A stretch of 64,000 nt of DNA, taken from contig NC_084933.1 of assembly GCF_958298935.1 (NCBI RefSeq), positions 1,223,001-1,287,000 of the forward strand, written 5' to 3'. Under the pieces are notes generated by a model. That model was not told the origin of the DNA, did not search any database, and saw nothing but the letters and a program-made list of their open reading frames with translations. The position numbers and the translations under genes were made by a program. How positions within the stretch are numbered: the stretch's first letter is position 1; each line of letters opens with the position of its first letter. Origin of the DNA: Phragmites australis (lineage: Eukaryota > Streptophyta > Magnoliopsida > Poales > Poaceae). Positions 1 to 11,670 of this stretch are shown here, in pieces.

Positions 1-83
1 ACATTAAGATTTATTTTGGTTGTAACTTGTATAGAATAGTAGCAATAGTGGAAAAAGTAAGATATCATCATAAGAGCATGTAC

Positions 84-1589
84 CGAGCGAAGCTTGGAGC
101 CAAAATCTGGTGTAAAATCAGACAATATATCCATATGGGTTTTCAACATGCAAATCTCGGGATCGATCTACATAACAGATGGATAATAGTGTAAGTAAAT
201 GTTAAAACTAGGAATTTGAAAATAGCGATTCATTGTAGCAAAAGAAAACGTGAAAAGAGACTGAACACAATGGGTTTACTCTTTAAAAGCAGCGGTTATA
301 CTCTTGGTCTATTGAAAAAGTGTGTAAATAGACAATGGAATTCCGCGATATAATTACCATATAGTCTCTATTCGCAACACATGTTAAAGATATATGGCAG
401 CATCTACGTGCAGAAAATAATATGAGAGAAAGGTAAGAGTTGTGGTGTGAGTAGCACATAGTTTTAATAAACTAATATGTACACAGAGAATGGCACAGTA
501 CCACTCACACATCAAGTCAATGCACTCATTTCTTAAGCACTGTAGTTTCACATACCTAAACATAAGTTAACTGTTCATGAGCTAAAATGAGTACCTATTG
601 CAAAATGGAGTATACAGATATATCCCACAACCTCAAACTTGTTTTTCACCTATATGAAATTCCATCTCAACGTACATGTTGAAAAATTCACCAATTGTCG
701 CATCCATGAGTATAAAATGACTTATTGACAATGAAGTGCTTAAGTAAGTAACCCCTCTACCAAGTAACATCAAAAGTCCAAAATTTATGAATTTATATAC
801 CTTCTCGGCCAGCTCAAGGAGCTCCTTTGTTGTCTCGACATCTGCAGCGACACACAGGTTGTTCTGCTTGGCTTCCATCACCTCGAAGAGCTTCCTCCCC
901 GTAGGGTTGGTGGCCAAGGCCACCCTCTCAGCAAACGTCTTCCTAACCACCTTGGGTTTAACAGGCACCCTAGGCACTGCCACCTTCCTGTTTGCATTAA
1001 GGAACTATCTCACCTCCTCCGCCTTCTCCTTGCTCACCTTACCGTGCTTCAACAGCACGGCGAGCACCTCCGTGAGGATCATAAGCAAGTGTAGCGTAAT
1101 CCCATTTGCGGCAAGGTTCTCCCTGCCGCCTTGCTCGCGATCGACGACAACTACGACATCAGCAACCACAAGCCCTTGTTCGCGGAGCGAGGCGGCGGTC
1201 TCGAGCACGGATGCGTCGCTGGTGATGAGGCCCTCAATGATGAGGACGGTGCCCCCGGGGTGAAATGATCCCTCGATGGACTTGGCGGTGCTGTGGGCCT
1301 TGACCTCCTTGCGGCGCATGAGCATGGGGATGGAGCGGTCGACAGAGAGGATGGCAGCGATGGGGAGCGCGGTGTATGGGATGCCGCAGACAAGATCGTA
1401 GGGGCATGTGGCGGGGAGGGCGTGGTGGTGCAAGGTGATGGCGGAGAAGAGGCGTGGGTGGGAGATGAGCAGGCGGAGGTCGAGGTAGATGGGGGAGGTG
1501 ATGCTGGACTTGAGCACTAAGGAGCCCAGCTTGATGGCCTCGATGGCGTGGAGGTCCAGGATGAGCGCTTCCAGCACAGCGGTGTCCAT
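84..1589 (-). pseudogene. UMPS: UMP synthase (orotate phosphoribosyltransferase / OMP decarboxylase) pseudogene, exons 1-2
   Basis: UMPS catalyses the last two steps of de novo pyrimidine synthesis (orotate to OMP to UMP). Exon 1 is 801-1589 (263 codons, start MDTAV at 1589-1587). It covers the OPRT domain (CGIPYTALPIA, MRRKEVKAH, then a PRPP-loop region) and the start of the decarboxylase domain (NNLCVAADV). A GT donor lies at 800-799 and an AG acceptor at 169-168. Exon 2, 84-167, is exactly 28 codons ([22 protein letters not shown]) and ends at a GT donor (83-82), so further exons would lie left of the window. Damage: an in-frame TAG at 1005-1007 where the family has Gln, and substitutions in the PRPP loop (IEGLITSDAS, where plant enzymes have an Asp after Glu and a Gly before Ala). 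The reading frame is otherwise open, so the copy is fairly young. The identification is firm; loss of function is inferred from the stop and the loop changes. Confidence 0.85.
168..800 (-). other. Intron 1 of the UMPS pseudogene
   Basis: AT-rich stretch between the two recognisable UMPS exons, with a GT donor (800-799) and AG acceptor (169-168) on the minus strand. I see no coding signal or mobile element in it. A retained intron means this is not a processed retrocopy. Confidence 0.7.
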
Positions 1590-2004
1590 GACTAGGGTTT
1601 TGCGGCGGCGGGGTTTGGGTGCGGGGCGGGAGTGAGACAAGTGGCGGTAGGGAAGTGGTAGGAGGAGGTGCAGTGGCATAAGCGGGTAAATATTAGCAAA
1701 GTTTAGAGGTACATACGACAAGAGAGGGGAGGACAAGACATCCTGCCTGTCTTGGAACGACCACTATGTATTTTTTAAGTAGTAGAGATTTGACACCTTT
1801 CAACTTCCCATACATTGTGATGTTTCTCATGATTCGCAAATTGCTTTCAACTTTACCCACAGGTGCATAATAAATACAGGCTCACAGAAAAAATTCATTT
1901 GTTTCGCAGTTTGTTCCTGTTTAGAACTTCACCCGCAGTTGCTACTTTGGCTATTAAGAATGCTCAACAGCTATTACCGATTTATTGGTCCTTGAAATAG
2001 CTTG
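1590..2004. other. Upstream flank of the UMPS pseudogene, no gene seen
   Basis: About 400 bp between the UMPS start codon and the hairpin at 2005. It holds the 5' flank of the pseudogene. No clear TATA box or ORF is supported. Confidence 0.4.
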
Positions 2005-2026
2005 CCCGCGGCAACGCGGGGTACTA
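2005..2026 (+). mobile_element. Possible Helitron 3' terminus (GC hairpin followed by CTA)
   Basis: CCCGCG (2005-2010), loop GCAA, CGCGGG (2015-2020) form a perfect 6-bp GC stem, followed by GTACTA, directly against the start of LTR A at 2027. Plant Helitrons end in a short GC-rich hairpin followed by CTRR, and often carry gene fragments such as the adjacent UMPS exons. The final R of CTRR is missing here, the spacer after the hairpin is shorter than usual, and no 5' TC end is visible in the window. The call is tentative. Confidence 0.35.
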
Positions 2027-2535
2027 TGTTACGTCCCAAAAAGTTAATCACATAATTAAGTGTTCTCAATCATCATCGCATGTGTTATACACATTTTTGT
2101 ATCGAAGTGAGTTAAACTTATTTCGAAAGTATGTGGACATAGTTTAGAGCTCGTTAGAAAAACCTTAAGTGCCTTGGAGTTAGTGAGTATGCAAAGAGGG
2201 GAGACTTAGAAAGATTTCAGCAAGAAACCCCACTCGCTGTCTGATTGGGCCTCACCGCGATCTGACCGCAAGGTGTGCAGCCACGTGGGCTTGCAACGTG
2301 GACTTATCGTGGTTTCACTGAGAGCATTGACGGTCTGACCGCCATAGCGCAGAGGCTCGACTTAAGTGAATCGATCACTGTTATATGATTACCACTACCA
2401 TATTCTATAGAATACGATTTGATTTTCTCGCTCGCTCTCTCTCACACTCACTCCCTCACTCTCTTCCCACTCCACCTTACAGAGAGAAGGAGAACTCCAC
2501 CTTGATGTCCACAACGACCGGAGATCGACGGTGGG

Positions 2536-5432
2536 TGTAACACCCTGATTTTTTCAATTTCTCAATTTCTTAAAATTTTCCTAGAATTAACTAGGGTTTA
2601 AACAAATAGAATAGGATAAAACCTATCTTCTAAAAACCAAATCCAAATTTGACAGGTTATATTTTGTTTGAATGCATTCATGTTGAAGATAGGCATGTAG
2701 GGTTTTTGTTTTGTTTTGTTTGTTTTAATGTTGCTTTAGAAATAGAATAAAAGTTAAGAAAGGGAGTAGAATTGGGAATAGAAAATTAAAAACACCCCTA
2801 ACCCAAGCCCAACACTTCCTCCCTCTCTTTCTCTTCCTTAGCCCGGCCCGCACTTCTCTCCTTCGGCCTCAGCTCGAGCCGACCTGCCGTCGCTGCCTCC
2901 CTCCCGCTCAGCCCAGCCGACCCAAGCGTGCCCGCTCAACTCGACTGGTTGAGCCGCCGCCCGCACCTCGCACGCCTGTCGCTTCTCTCCACCGAAGACG
3001 CCCGCGCCCAACCTGACTTCACCGAGCCGTCGACATGTGGACCCCACATGTTAGGCCTATCTCCTACCGCCAGTCAGATTCCGACTTCACCCGAGCCGCG
3101 CTAGCTATCAAATCCCGCTCAGATTCATGCTTAAATTGAAGGGGAAAATCTTCTAGAAGCTCGTCTCATGATCCCCTCTATCTCTTGCCGCTTTATCCCT
3201 AAGAGTATTGCGTTTAAACAAGGAAAATCGTGCTCGGATTGTGCCCGCAGCTGTTGAATCCTAATCGTACTCGTCCCGACCTACCCGAGCCTCCCTGCCT
3301 ATATATGCGCACCCCTATGCCCTCCCTAAAGCACCACACAACTTTTCCCCAACTTCCCGATGAGTTCGTGAAGCCGTAGCACCCTCTCCGCAAAGCTCCG
3401 CCGCCTGAAGTCACCGCCGCCCGCCGTTGAGTTTCTCCGGTGCTCCACCGCCCCCGCCGACATCGTAGCCGTGTTGCCCGAGCCCCCGTGCCCCTGTTCT
3501 GCCGCTCGCCAGAGTCCCACACCCGTCGGATCCTGATTCCGGCGAGAGTCCGGCCGCCCACCGCTGTGTCCAAGCTGATGCCGCCTCTAGTCCACGGTGA
3601 GCCCCATGAGCCAAGTCCACCTCTCCCCTGTCTACTGGCCTATGCACCCGGTCCATGAGACGAGACCGTTGGATCTAGATCCAATGGCCCAGATCAATCC
3701 GCGAATTATTAATTTGTTTTTCTTTTAAAAATAATCTTTAATCTTTATTGCGCAATAAACCCTCTGCTGACGCAATAATTCAAGGATTTCAGTAACAAAA
3801 ATAATCCGTTAAACTCTGAAATTCGTGTAATTTTGCAGAAAAGCCCTCGTTTAGTAAAACCATCATAACTTTTTTGTCGTAGCTTCGTTTTAAACGAGCG
3901 CCGTTAGATTCGTTTCTTTGAGCTCTATCTTTCTAGATAAGTTTTATCTTGTTGTTCTTTTGTTTTATGCTCTATTCTTAGTGTGTTACGTTTGTGTGCT
4001 TTGCCGGTAATCGTGCGATTAGACGTCAATGCCCCAGATCAATCTCAAGGACATCAAGACTAGGAGCTAGAGTACACTAAGCAGCAGCAAGGAGAAGGCA
4101 AGTGTTTTTGATCATTCTGAACCTATGTTTTTAAATGTTTTGATTTATAAAACTGCATGCAATGTATGCCAACTTGATGGGTAGTTACTTATGTTAGGGT
4201 TTACCTAGTTCTTCCTTTACATTTATAAAACTGCATGTTGCTAAGTGGTAGTTGGTATGAGTCTTTTGGGTAGAATTGCTTAGCCATGCTGGGAAGTGTC
4301 ATATAATTGATTAATGGACATATGCAACTATGGTGATAAACATGACGTAGCAACATGGAACTTAGGATGGCTTTGATAATGTTGGTACTTGTGGATACGT
4401 TCCAGGCATAATGATAGGTTCTGGATGTCCTTAACATTTACTACGGTTCTGGATGTTCGTTAACATTTGTATAGATTCTGGATGTCCTTTAACATTTGAT
4501 GGTTATTACCCAGTTGGATAGTCTTTGCGCAAGTATGAACAAATAAAACATGTGTAACCTGATTAAGGACCGGGTCATGGAGCGACAACCCAAGAAATAC
4601 GGTTCAAACACGAGGTCGATATGGGTAAGGCTTAGCATATCAATTAGACACCTAGCTGGCATTCGTTGGAGTACCAAGACCTAATTGATGGACCATGCTT
4701 TGTAGTGATCTCCTGGCGGCACACCAATGGCGTGTGTTAAGTGTCTTGGAAACACGGCAACATGGATATCACGACTCGTGGCTAAAAGTTGGACAACCTC
4801 TGCAGAGTGTAAAACTGTTATAACAGCCGTGCCTGCGGTTATGGGAGACTTGGATCCTCACATGATTAGTTGGTTATGGGTATGGTTTTGGTGATGGTTA
4901 GCTGGTTATGGTTTGCAAGGTGGTTATTCTTAGATAATAATGGTTTGGATCATACGGGTATAATCACTTAATAATTTTTTAATGCTTTTCAATTACATTA
5001 CTGTTTTCTTTACTCGTATTTATGCAAATATACCATGTGTCTGCCTATTCTTGTTGTAAGCCTATATATCATTATTTTTCCCACACTTGCTGAGTACTCC
5101 ATGTACTCACCCTTGCTATCTCCCGCAATTCATATGCTGCTTAGTGGAGGACTTTCAAGACTTTCAAGACGACGACCTGGTGTTCTAGGAACGCGTTGCC
5201 TAGTTGGTGCCTGTGGAGTTGCCGTGGTCGCCTATACTTTCGTTTTGCTGCCGTTGTTTAGTTGCTATAGTTTAGTTATTAGAGTTGTTTAGATAAAATC
5301 TTTGTGTAAGAGTTAAACGGTTGTAAGTTAAAGTATTACTTTTGTTACTTCACCTACGATGTCTTTATGTGTGTTAAATCCTGGGCACACATAAGCCGCA
5401 CTTGGTTTTATCCGTTAAAATTGGGTGTGACA
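2536..5432 (+). repeat. Solo LTR 1 (2.9 kb, TGTAACACCC type)
   Basis: Runs from TGTAACACCC (2536) to GGGTGTGACA (5432). These termini are a 10-bp inverted repeat with one mismatch. No PBS, gag or pol is attached on either side; element A's LTR continues on both sides. The flanking pentamers are GTGGG (2531-2535) and GCGAG (5433-5437), which match at only 3 of 5 bases, so any target duplication is degenerate. A TATA box (about 3300-3306) sits in a GC-rich promoter-like part. The layout resembles that of the Tekay-type LTRs at 51452 and 56137. Confidence 0.75.
3300..3306 (+). promoter_or_regulatory. TATA box of solo LTR 1
   Basis: TATATAT inside the GC-rich centre of the LTR, at the place where long gypsy LTRs have their U3/R promoter. 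Inferred from sequence only. Confidence 0.4.
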
Positions 5433-5850
5433 GCGAGAACCTCCCCAAGCTTCCGGAGGACTTCCGCGAGCTCCTCCCCTCTTCTCCCTCGACGGAGGCA
5501 CGCTCATCCAACCTCAAGCCTACATGCCACCCCGGAGCCTGATCTCCAAACAGGAGCTTCTCCGGAGTGGATTGATTTGCTAGGAAGCTGCCCTACACTA
5601 AGGTGAGTCATCCCCTACCGTTTCCCCATTGTTTCCAAGCTCGATTCGACCCTCATGTCATTTAGACCCAAGTTCAAACTAGCCTAGATCCAATCTATGG
5701 GGTATTTGGAGTTTAGTTTAGTGAATGTTGTCCAATTCACTTTAGAAGCACTCCACTAGTCCCATAGAGCATTTTGGTACCCTTCGTCGTCAAAGGTTTC
5801 GTTGGAGTCCTCGCCGGCGACCCTGCAAAGGCGCTGTAGGCAAGGACTGG

Positions 5851-6060
5851 TGGTTTGACCATCGATAGGGCCAGTCTGACCGATAGTTGGGGCCGGAGTG
5901 TCTGGGTTGAAAACCCTATACAGGGGTCAGACCGCCATTAGGGCCAGTCTGACCACCATGGGGCGGTCTGATCGCCAGCATGCCTGTGGTCTGGCCGCTA
6001 GAGGTCAAAACCTTCTGCACGCCGGCGATCTGACCGCCAGTTCACTGTTGGTTTGACCGC
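5851..6060. repeat. Cluster of GGTCTGACCG-like near-palindromes
   Basis: About eight degenerate copies of a 10-14-bp near-palindrome occur within 210 bp of LTR A, near 5851, 5870, 5924, 5943, 5962, 5986, 6024 and 6049. Three more lie near 2236, 2257 and 2329, and others occur in element C (around 54185 and 61951-61990). Function unknown. Confidence 0.6.
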
Positions 6061-7907
6061 TAGCCTCTGAAAGGTAGATGGACTTATGTTAGCTTGTCCG
6101 GGGTTTCAATCTTCAAAACCATAATCTTTCGGTGATCTTTTGCAAATGTTTTCGAACCTCGGCGCTCTACTATTACTAGAGCACGCATCTTATGCATACT
6201 TTTCCATTGATTATTTATGCATTACATCCGTGATCCTTTTAGAGTGCATCAAGCCGGTAGTCCAAGTGAGCGAAGGCGATGTCAACCTCCAACATTTTTG
6301 TGGGTTTTGCGCGGGTAGCATCAGGCAACTGTGAGAGCAGCAAGGTAAGAATCTAAGCATATTGCACCCTTTGTTCGAATTAAATGGAGTCTAAATTGAT
6401 AAATTACATTTATGTATGTTTGTATGTTAGCGAGTTGATGTCGGGCTTTCATGGGTAGAACCTATGTTGATTGCATAACCTCTACCTTGAGTTGTTGTTT
6501 ATCCATATTCTTGTAGCCGTCTTAACATTGTCGATGTCTAACATATGAGCCGTTCGAAATGTTTAGCAATGCATAGGTCCTCGGTAGAAGTCGAGCGACG
6601 GGGTAACAGTTGTTCGCGAGCTTAGGGCTTACATATTGTTCACAAACATATTGATTATGATGTTGAGATGTATGAGTGGTGAGGTAGAGGCGAGATGTGG
6701 GCGGTGTTAGGGGTATCATCTGCCCTGGAGGAGGTTCCCTGGGTAGTTTAAGAGAGGAGACCGGATACCGTAGACCAGCTTGCATCGGTTAAGCACTGAT
6801 CGTTGGCCACTATTAGCTTAAGCATTTACCGTGCTTACCACATACCCGGATATGGGACAGGTGAGCCGAATACCTCTATAGTTGTGATCATTTGGGGCCT
6901 GAACATCAATGGTGTGAGCGGACGGGCTTGTAGAGACACTTGTGGTTGCTTCGAGAGTTAACCCAAGTGGGTTCCGCACCGAGCGATGCGTGCTTCAAAT
7001 GGTTAGGGTTTATTAGGAAAGGTTATCACGAGTACCCTCTTGTGTGGACTTTAGTAGGTTGCACAAGCCAAATGGTCATCAAGTCGTGTGGGTATAGGAG
7101 TACCCCCTGCAGGGTGTAAAAATAATTCGAATTGCCGCGCTCTCGGTCATGAGCATGCTTTCTATCTATGCGCGCCATCGTTGAGTTCCGTTGTGGGTTG
7201 ATGGTTGGTATGTGGTTGGGATGGTTCTTTTTGCAGTTATACTCATGATGGTTCCATTAACATTTATGTTCATATGGGGGGTTCATAGGATAGAATGGTA
7301 TGCTTGGTTATGTATAGTTGCTCACACATATGTGTTTAGGTTGCTTACCGCAATGGTGTTTTACTTAACCTTATGGCCGTCTCCTTGCTAATGGCTCACT
7401 GCATAATCCGTGGAGTCGGGTTATCTATATATGTACCCTATATGGATTAAGTCTTGCGAGTACCTTCATACTCACACTGCTCTTTCAGGTGCTTCTGGTG
7501 AGGAGGAGCTCATTTTTGGCTACTTCACACCCGCCGATGTTGGTGGCAGGCCTGAGTAGGCAACTACTCTCGTGTGGCGACGGTTTGAGGCGGTGCCTAA
7601 GGGCATATGGCGTTGTCCTCCTTTTGGTGTTCATAGCTTATGTCTTCCGCTACTTAGTTTAACTCTTTTGTGTAAATTGTTGTAAATGGTTGCATGCTTA
7701 AGAACTTGTAATATAATGTTAATTACTCGCTATTTCTTAAGCTTTGTTGTGATGTATATGTTGGAAGGGCATGTGTTCCGATCTTAGAAACAAAACACGT
7801 GCCGGGACTACCGGAATGGTATTTTGATTATTCATTGAGATTGTGATTATGAATAATGATCCTCCTGATGATTAATTAGAATGCTGTTTGGACGGTTCCT
7901 CACAGCG

Positions 7908-7919
7908 TGGCATCGGAGC
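7908..7919 (+). other. Primer-binding site of element A
   Basis: TGGCATCGGAGC begins three bases after the LTR end. It matches TGGTATCAGAGC, the complement of the initiator tRNA-Met 3' end, at 10 of 12 positions. Both differences are transitions, as expected in an ageing element. Confidence 0.75.
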
Positions 7920-8138
7920 TTGGTTTAATGAAGTAGCCTAAAAACACTTAGAACGTGGGTTAGTAAGGTGTCAAATCCACTAAAGCAACCCACTAAAGTT
8001 TCTTTTCGTGCCTTCTCGGGCTAATATGTATGAACTTGCTGTTATGCCCCTAAGTGTAACATACGACCATTTAGTTTCGCTTTGTGTGTTGCATATTATG
8101 AATCATGTTGCATCGATGAAAAAGGTAAGAAACGCATC

Positions 8139-8376
8139 CCGATGGTGGTTAATATTGGGGGCTCAACCAGTGCGAGGCAGGGGCTTGGTATGTCTCGTAT
8201 GGTGATGGTACGGGAAGTGAATACGTTAGCAATAATGTATGAACATCCACCATACGATGGTAGATATGGTCGTCTACCCATGTGGCAATTACATGGGATG
8301 TCCAGTAAGGTACGGTACGGGAAGTGAACATTGGCAACAATGTATGGATTGTCGCTTGTGCGGCAAGATGCACAAG
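8139..8376 (+). other. Stem-loop array in the leader of element A
   Basis: Consecutive short hairpins between PBS and gag. Stems: CCGAT/ATTGG (8139-8158), TCTCGTA/TACGGGA (8193-8215), ATACGT/ATGTAT (8222-8241), ACCAT/ATGGT (around 8248-8261), CCCATGT/ACATGGG (8277-8297), ACATTG/CAATGT (8328-8343), CTTGTGC/GCACAAG (8355-8376). Element B has the same hairpins in the same order at 35338-35578, with compensating base changes. This suggests an RNA structure of the genomic transcript. The role (packaging, dimerisation, translation control) is unknown. Confidence 0.7.
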
Positions 8377-8609
8377 CACCGTTCTCGCTACTTATTCTTT
8401 CTCGCGTGAAGGGTGATGATTGATAGTCATTGTATACACAACTGCCTGTGATTTTGATGTTTTTTTGCGGAGAGATGCGTTTGAGAAAGAAACGTGTAGA
8501 TTGGAATCGAGCATGCCGTCTTTTTCCTATCACTCGCATTCATGTGTTTTTCCAAATATGTGGTATTATGGGATCCAAGCAAATGATATTCGGCTAATGC
8601 TAATAGGCG

Positions 8610-9660
8610 ATGTCGGAATTTGACCTTTCGTCTTTTCATCTTGTCATCACAACCTGCCAAGACCTTCCCGAGGGTTCTAATGAGAATGACCCTCCACCAT
8701 CTCCACCGCTGAGTATGGCAGATGTGCTCATGCAAATTGAGCAGAACCGTCAGGCTCAGACGACACTTCTCGAGGCTCTCGTGCGTAATATGGCTCCTCA
8801 AGGAGGAGGTGGAGTCAAACGACGGGACAACTTCTCGAATTTTCTAAGGACTTAGCCGCCCACTTTCACGCATGCTGAGGATCCTCTTGATGTGGATCAT
8901 TAGCTAAGGACTATCGGGTAGAAGCTCGCTCTTCTCTAGTGTGAGGACCATGAGAGGGTGCTCTTCGTCGCCCATCAGCTTCAGGGTGCGGAGGGTGCGT
9001 GGTGGTCCAACTTCTTGGCCATGCACCCTACCGACCACCGGTGTCTTGGGCGGAGTTTTGTCAGGCATTCCGTGATTATCACATTCCCAAGAGAATTATA
9101 GAGATCAAGAGGCGGGAGTTTATGGACCTCAAGCAGGGAGGCAAGTCGGTGATGGAGTATGTGCAAGTGTCCAACAAATTGGCATAGTATGCGCCGGATG
9201 AGGTCAACACGGATGAGTGGAAGCAATACCGCTTTGTGAACGGCCTCAACTCCAAAATGCAAGACCGGCTATCAACGCATGAGTTTGCTGACTTCAAAAA
9301 GCTTGTGAGCACCTCTCTCACGGTGGAGTTCAAGCTGAAGAACCACCAGGAGGAAAAGAAGTGCAATAGGGTCCCGTTGCCTTCCATGGGCGGGAGTTCT
9401 CAACGTGCACGGACGGAGAGTCAACCTCCTCCATCTCACGTGTCGGCCTCGACTGCTCCACGGCCGATGTGGATGGTACGACGCCCATCTTTCTTCGCTC
9501 CGTAAGGACAACCTCCAAGACCTGCTGGTTCTCAAGCGAGTGTGACTGGTGGCCCCAACGGCCCATGCTACAATTGTGGGTGTGTCGGACATTATGCGTT
9601 GGATTGCCCTTACCCGAAGTTGGGATCTGTGGCGACTGCTCCAAGGCCTTTACAGTCCGC
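8610..9660 (+). pseudogene. gag: Element A gag pseudogene
   Basis: Capsid/nucleocapsid polyprotein of a Tekay/Del-like chromovirus. Recognisable order: a Pro-rich N-terminus leading into MADVLMQIEQNRQ, the core capsid region with MEYVQV and NGLNSKMQDRLS, and a CCHC zinc knuckle CYNCGCVGHYALDC near 9569-9610. The frame is broken by at least four in-frame stops between about 8850 and 9190 (for example after NFLRT and in place of the Trp and Gln codons of B) and by frameshifts. Compared with element B's gag at 35838, the domain order is the same and the decay is heavier. It cannot make a full Gag. Confidence 0.85.
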
Positions 9661-11670
9661 TCAACCCACTCCATTAGCCCCCCAGGCTATGCACGTCCCC
9701 AAGCGTGGCCGAGCGCGCTACACCATCGCCGAAGAAGCTCACGAGGGTGACAACGTTTTGATGGGTGCATTGCTTGTGAATGTTAATTCTATCATCATCC
9801 CTGCCATTGTTCTTTTCGATTCCGGAGCTTCCCATTATTTCATAATGATGAGTTGTACACGGCGGCATGGGCTAAAAGTTAGCGCCACCCCCACACCTTA
9901 TCTCATAGATGCACCCGGAGCCAACATTCTTATTAATTGATGTGTGCCCAGAGCATCGGTTGTTGTCGATGAGGCGTCCTTCGGTGTAAATTTATTGGTA
10001 ATGGACTCCAAAGGGAGAGACGTCATTTTGGGAATGAATTGGCTTACCAAGAATAAGGCGGTCATGGATTGTGCTCAGCAGACCATCACCCTTAATGGTC
10101 TTTCCGGCACCCGAATTCGTTTGAAGCTTAAGGTCGTTGATCCGTACCTTTATACCCTGAAGGCCGCCATCGCCACCACAGATCTCATGAATACCCCAAT
10201 TGTGTGTGAATTTCCTGATGTCTTCCAAAAGAATTACCAGGAATGCCACCTGACCGAGCAGTGGAATTCTATATTGACCTTGTGCCTGGGATGGCCCTAA
10301 TTTCGAAGAGGTCCTACAAGATGTCGCCAAGTGAGTTAGCTGAGTTGAAGAAACAAATTCAGGAGTTGCTTGCAAAGGGTTTCATTCATCTGAGCTCCTC
10401 GTGCTGGGGATGCCCGACACTCTTTGTGAAGAAGAAGGATGATACTCTGTGGATGTGTGTTGATTACCGTCCGCTGAATGAGGTCACGATCAAGAATAAG
10501 TATCCACTTCCTAGGATCAATATTATGTTTGATTAGTTGACCGGTGCCCAAGTTTTCTCGAAGATTGACTTGGGGTTGGGCTACCATCAAATCAAGGTCT
10601 GACCGGAGGATATTCTAAAGACGGCTTTCTCCACCTGTTATGGTCTTTAAGAGCTCACCGTCATGTCCTTCGGCTTGACCAATGCACCGGCATTCTTCAT
10701 GTATTTGATGAACACGGTGTTCATGGAGGAACTTGACAAGTTTTTCGTGGTTTTCATCAACGACACTCATATACTCCAAGACCAAAGAAGAACATTCTGA
10801 GCACCTCTGTGTTGTTCTTGGCCACCTTCGAGATCACCAACTCTATGCCAAGTTCAGCAAGTGCGAGTTCTGGCTCAAGGAAGTAGCTTTTCTGGGTCAT
10901 GTTCTGTCTGAGAATGGAGTTGCTATCGACCCAAGCAAGGTGCAGGAAGTCCTCAATTGGGTTCAGCCCAAGAATGTCACCGACATCCAGAGTTTTCTCG
11001 GACTTGCGGGTTATTACCGCCGGTTCATCGAGAACTTCTCCAAGATTGCTAAGCCCATGACTGAGCTATTGAAGCAAGGAAACGTGTTCGAGTGGTCAAG
11101 TGAATATGAGTTAGCTTTCCAGATTTTTGAAGAAACTGCTCACGACCGCTCCCGTTCTTGCTCATGTTGAGGTAGACAAGGGTTTCGACGTCTATTGCAA
11201 TGCTTCCCGCATAGGCCTCGGATGTGTCCTTATGCAAGAGGACAGAGTTGTGGCTTATGTCTCACGCCAGTTGAAGTGCCATGAAGAGAACTACCCAATG
11301 CATGATCTAGAGCTTGCAGCAGTTGTGCATGCATTGAAGATTGGTGCCATTATCTATTGGGCAATTTGTGTCATATCTATATGGATCACAAAAGCCTCAA
11401 GTACATTTTCACTCAAGCCGATCTGAACATGATACAGAGAAGACGGCTGGAGCTAATCAAGGATTACAAGTTGGAAGTGCAGTATCATCCTGGCAAGGCG
11501 AATGTGGTCGCCGATGCACTGAGCCGAAAGGCTCGATGCAATTGCCTTATGGTCAAGCCCGGGAATGTCACCCTTTGTGATGAATTCCGATGGCTTGGAT
11601 TCAAAATGGTTCTGGAGGGATTTCTTGCACTTATCCTCCCACTCTTGATGAGATCAAGTCTAGAGCAATT
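9661..11670 (+). pseudogene. pol: Element A pol remnant: protease, RT, RNase H (truncated)
   Basis: Aspartic protease with motif LFDSGASH near 9809-9835, then reverse transcriptase ([19 protein letters not shown] near 10430; GYHQIKV near 10580), then RNase H (about 11170-11540, ending [13 protein letters not shown]). The polymerase box reads FIND instead of FIDD (about 10757), so the first catalytic Asp is lost, and a frameshift follows it. Several further stops lie between 10536 and 10740. After the tether that follows RNase H (CDEFRWLG, about 11575), homology stops near 11670. Integrase, chromodomain and 3' LTR are missing, so the element was cut by deletion or insertion here. Confidence 0.85.

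Larger units (their letters stand above)
2027..7904 (+). repeat. 5' LTR of element A (Tekay/Del-like), split by solo LTR 1
   Basis: Begins TGTTACGTCCCAAA at 2027 and ends GGTTCCTCACA at 7904, directly before a tRNA-Met-type PBS. Without the inserted solo LTR (2536-5432) it is about 2.98 kb. The right part (6350-7904) has the same architecture as the LTR of element B, including the ends ATGATTAATTAGAATGCT and GACGGTTCCTCACA, but is clearly diverged, so A and B are related families. It carries clusters of a GGTCTGACCG-like near-palindrome at 2236-2345 and 5851-6060. No 3' LTR of A remains in the window. Confidence 0.75.

Noticed and set aside
633..983. Separate small gene starting at a GTG
   Set aside because: It is the continuation of UMPS exon 1 after the TAG at 1005 and reads on into intron 1.
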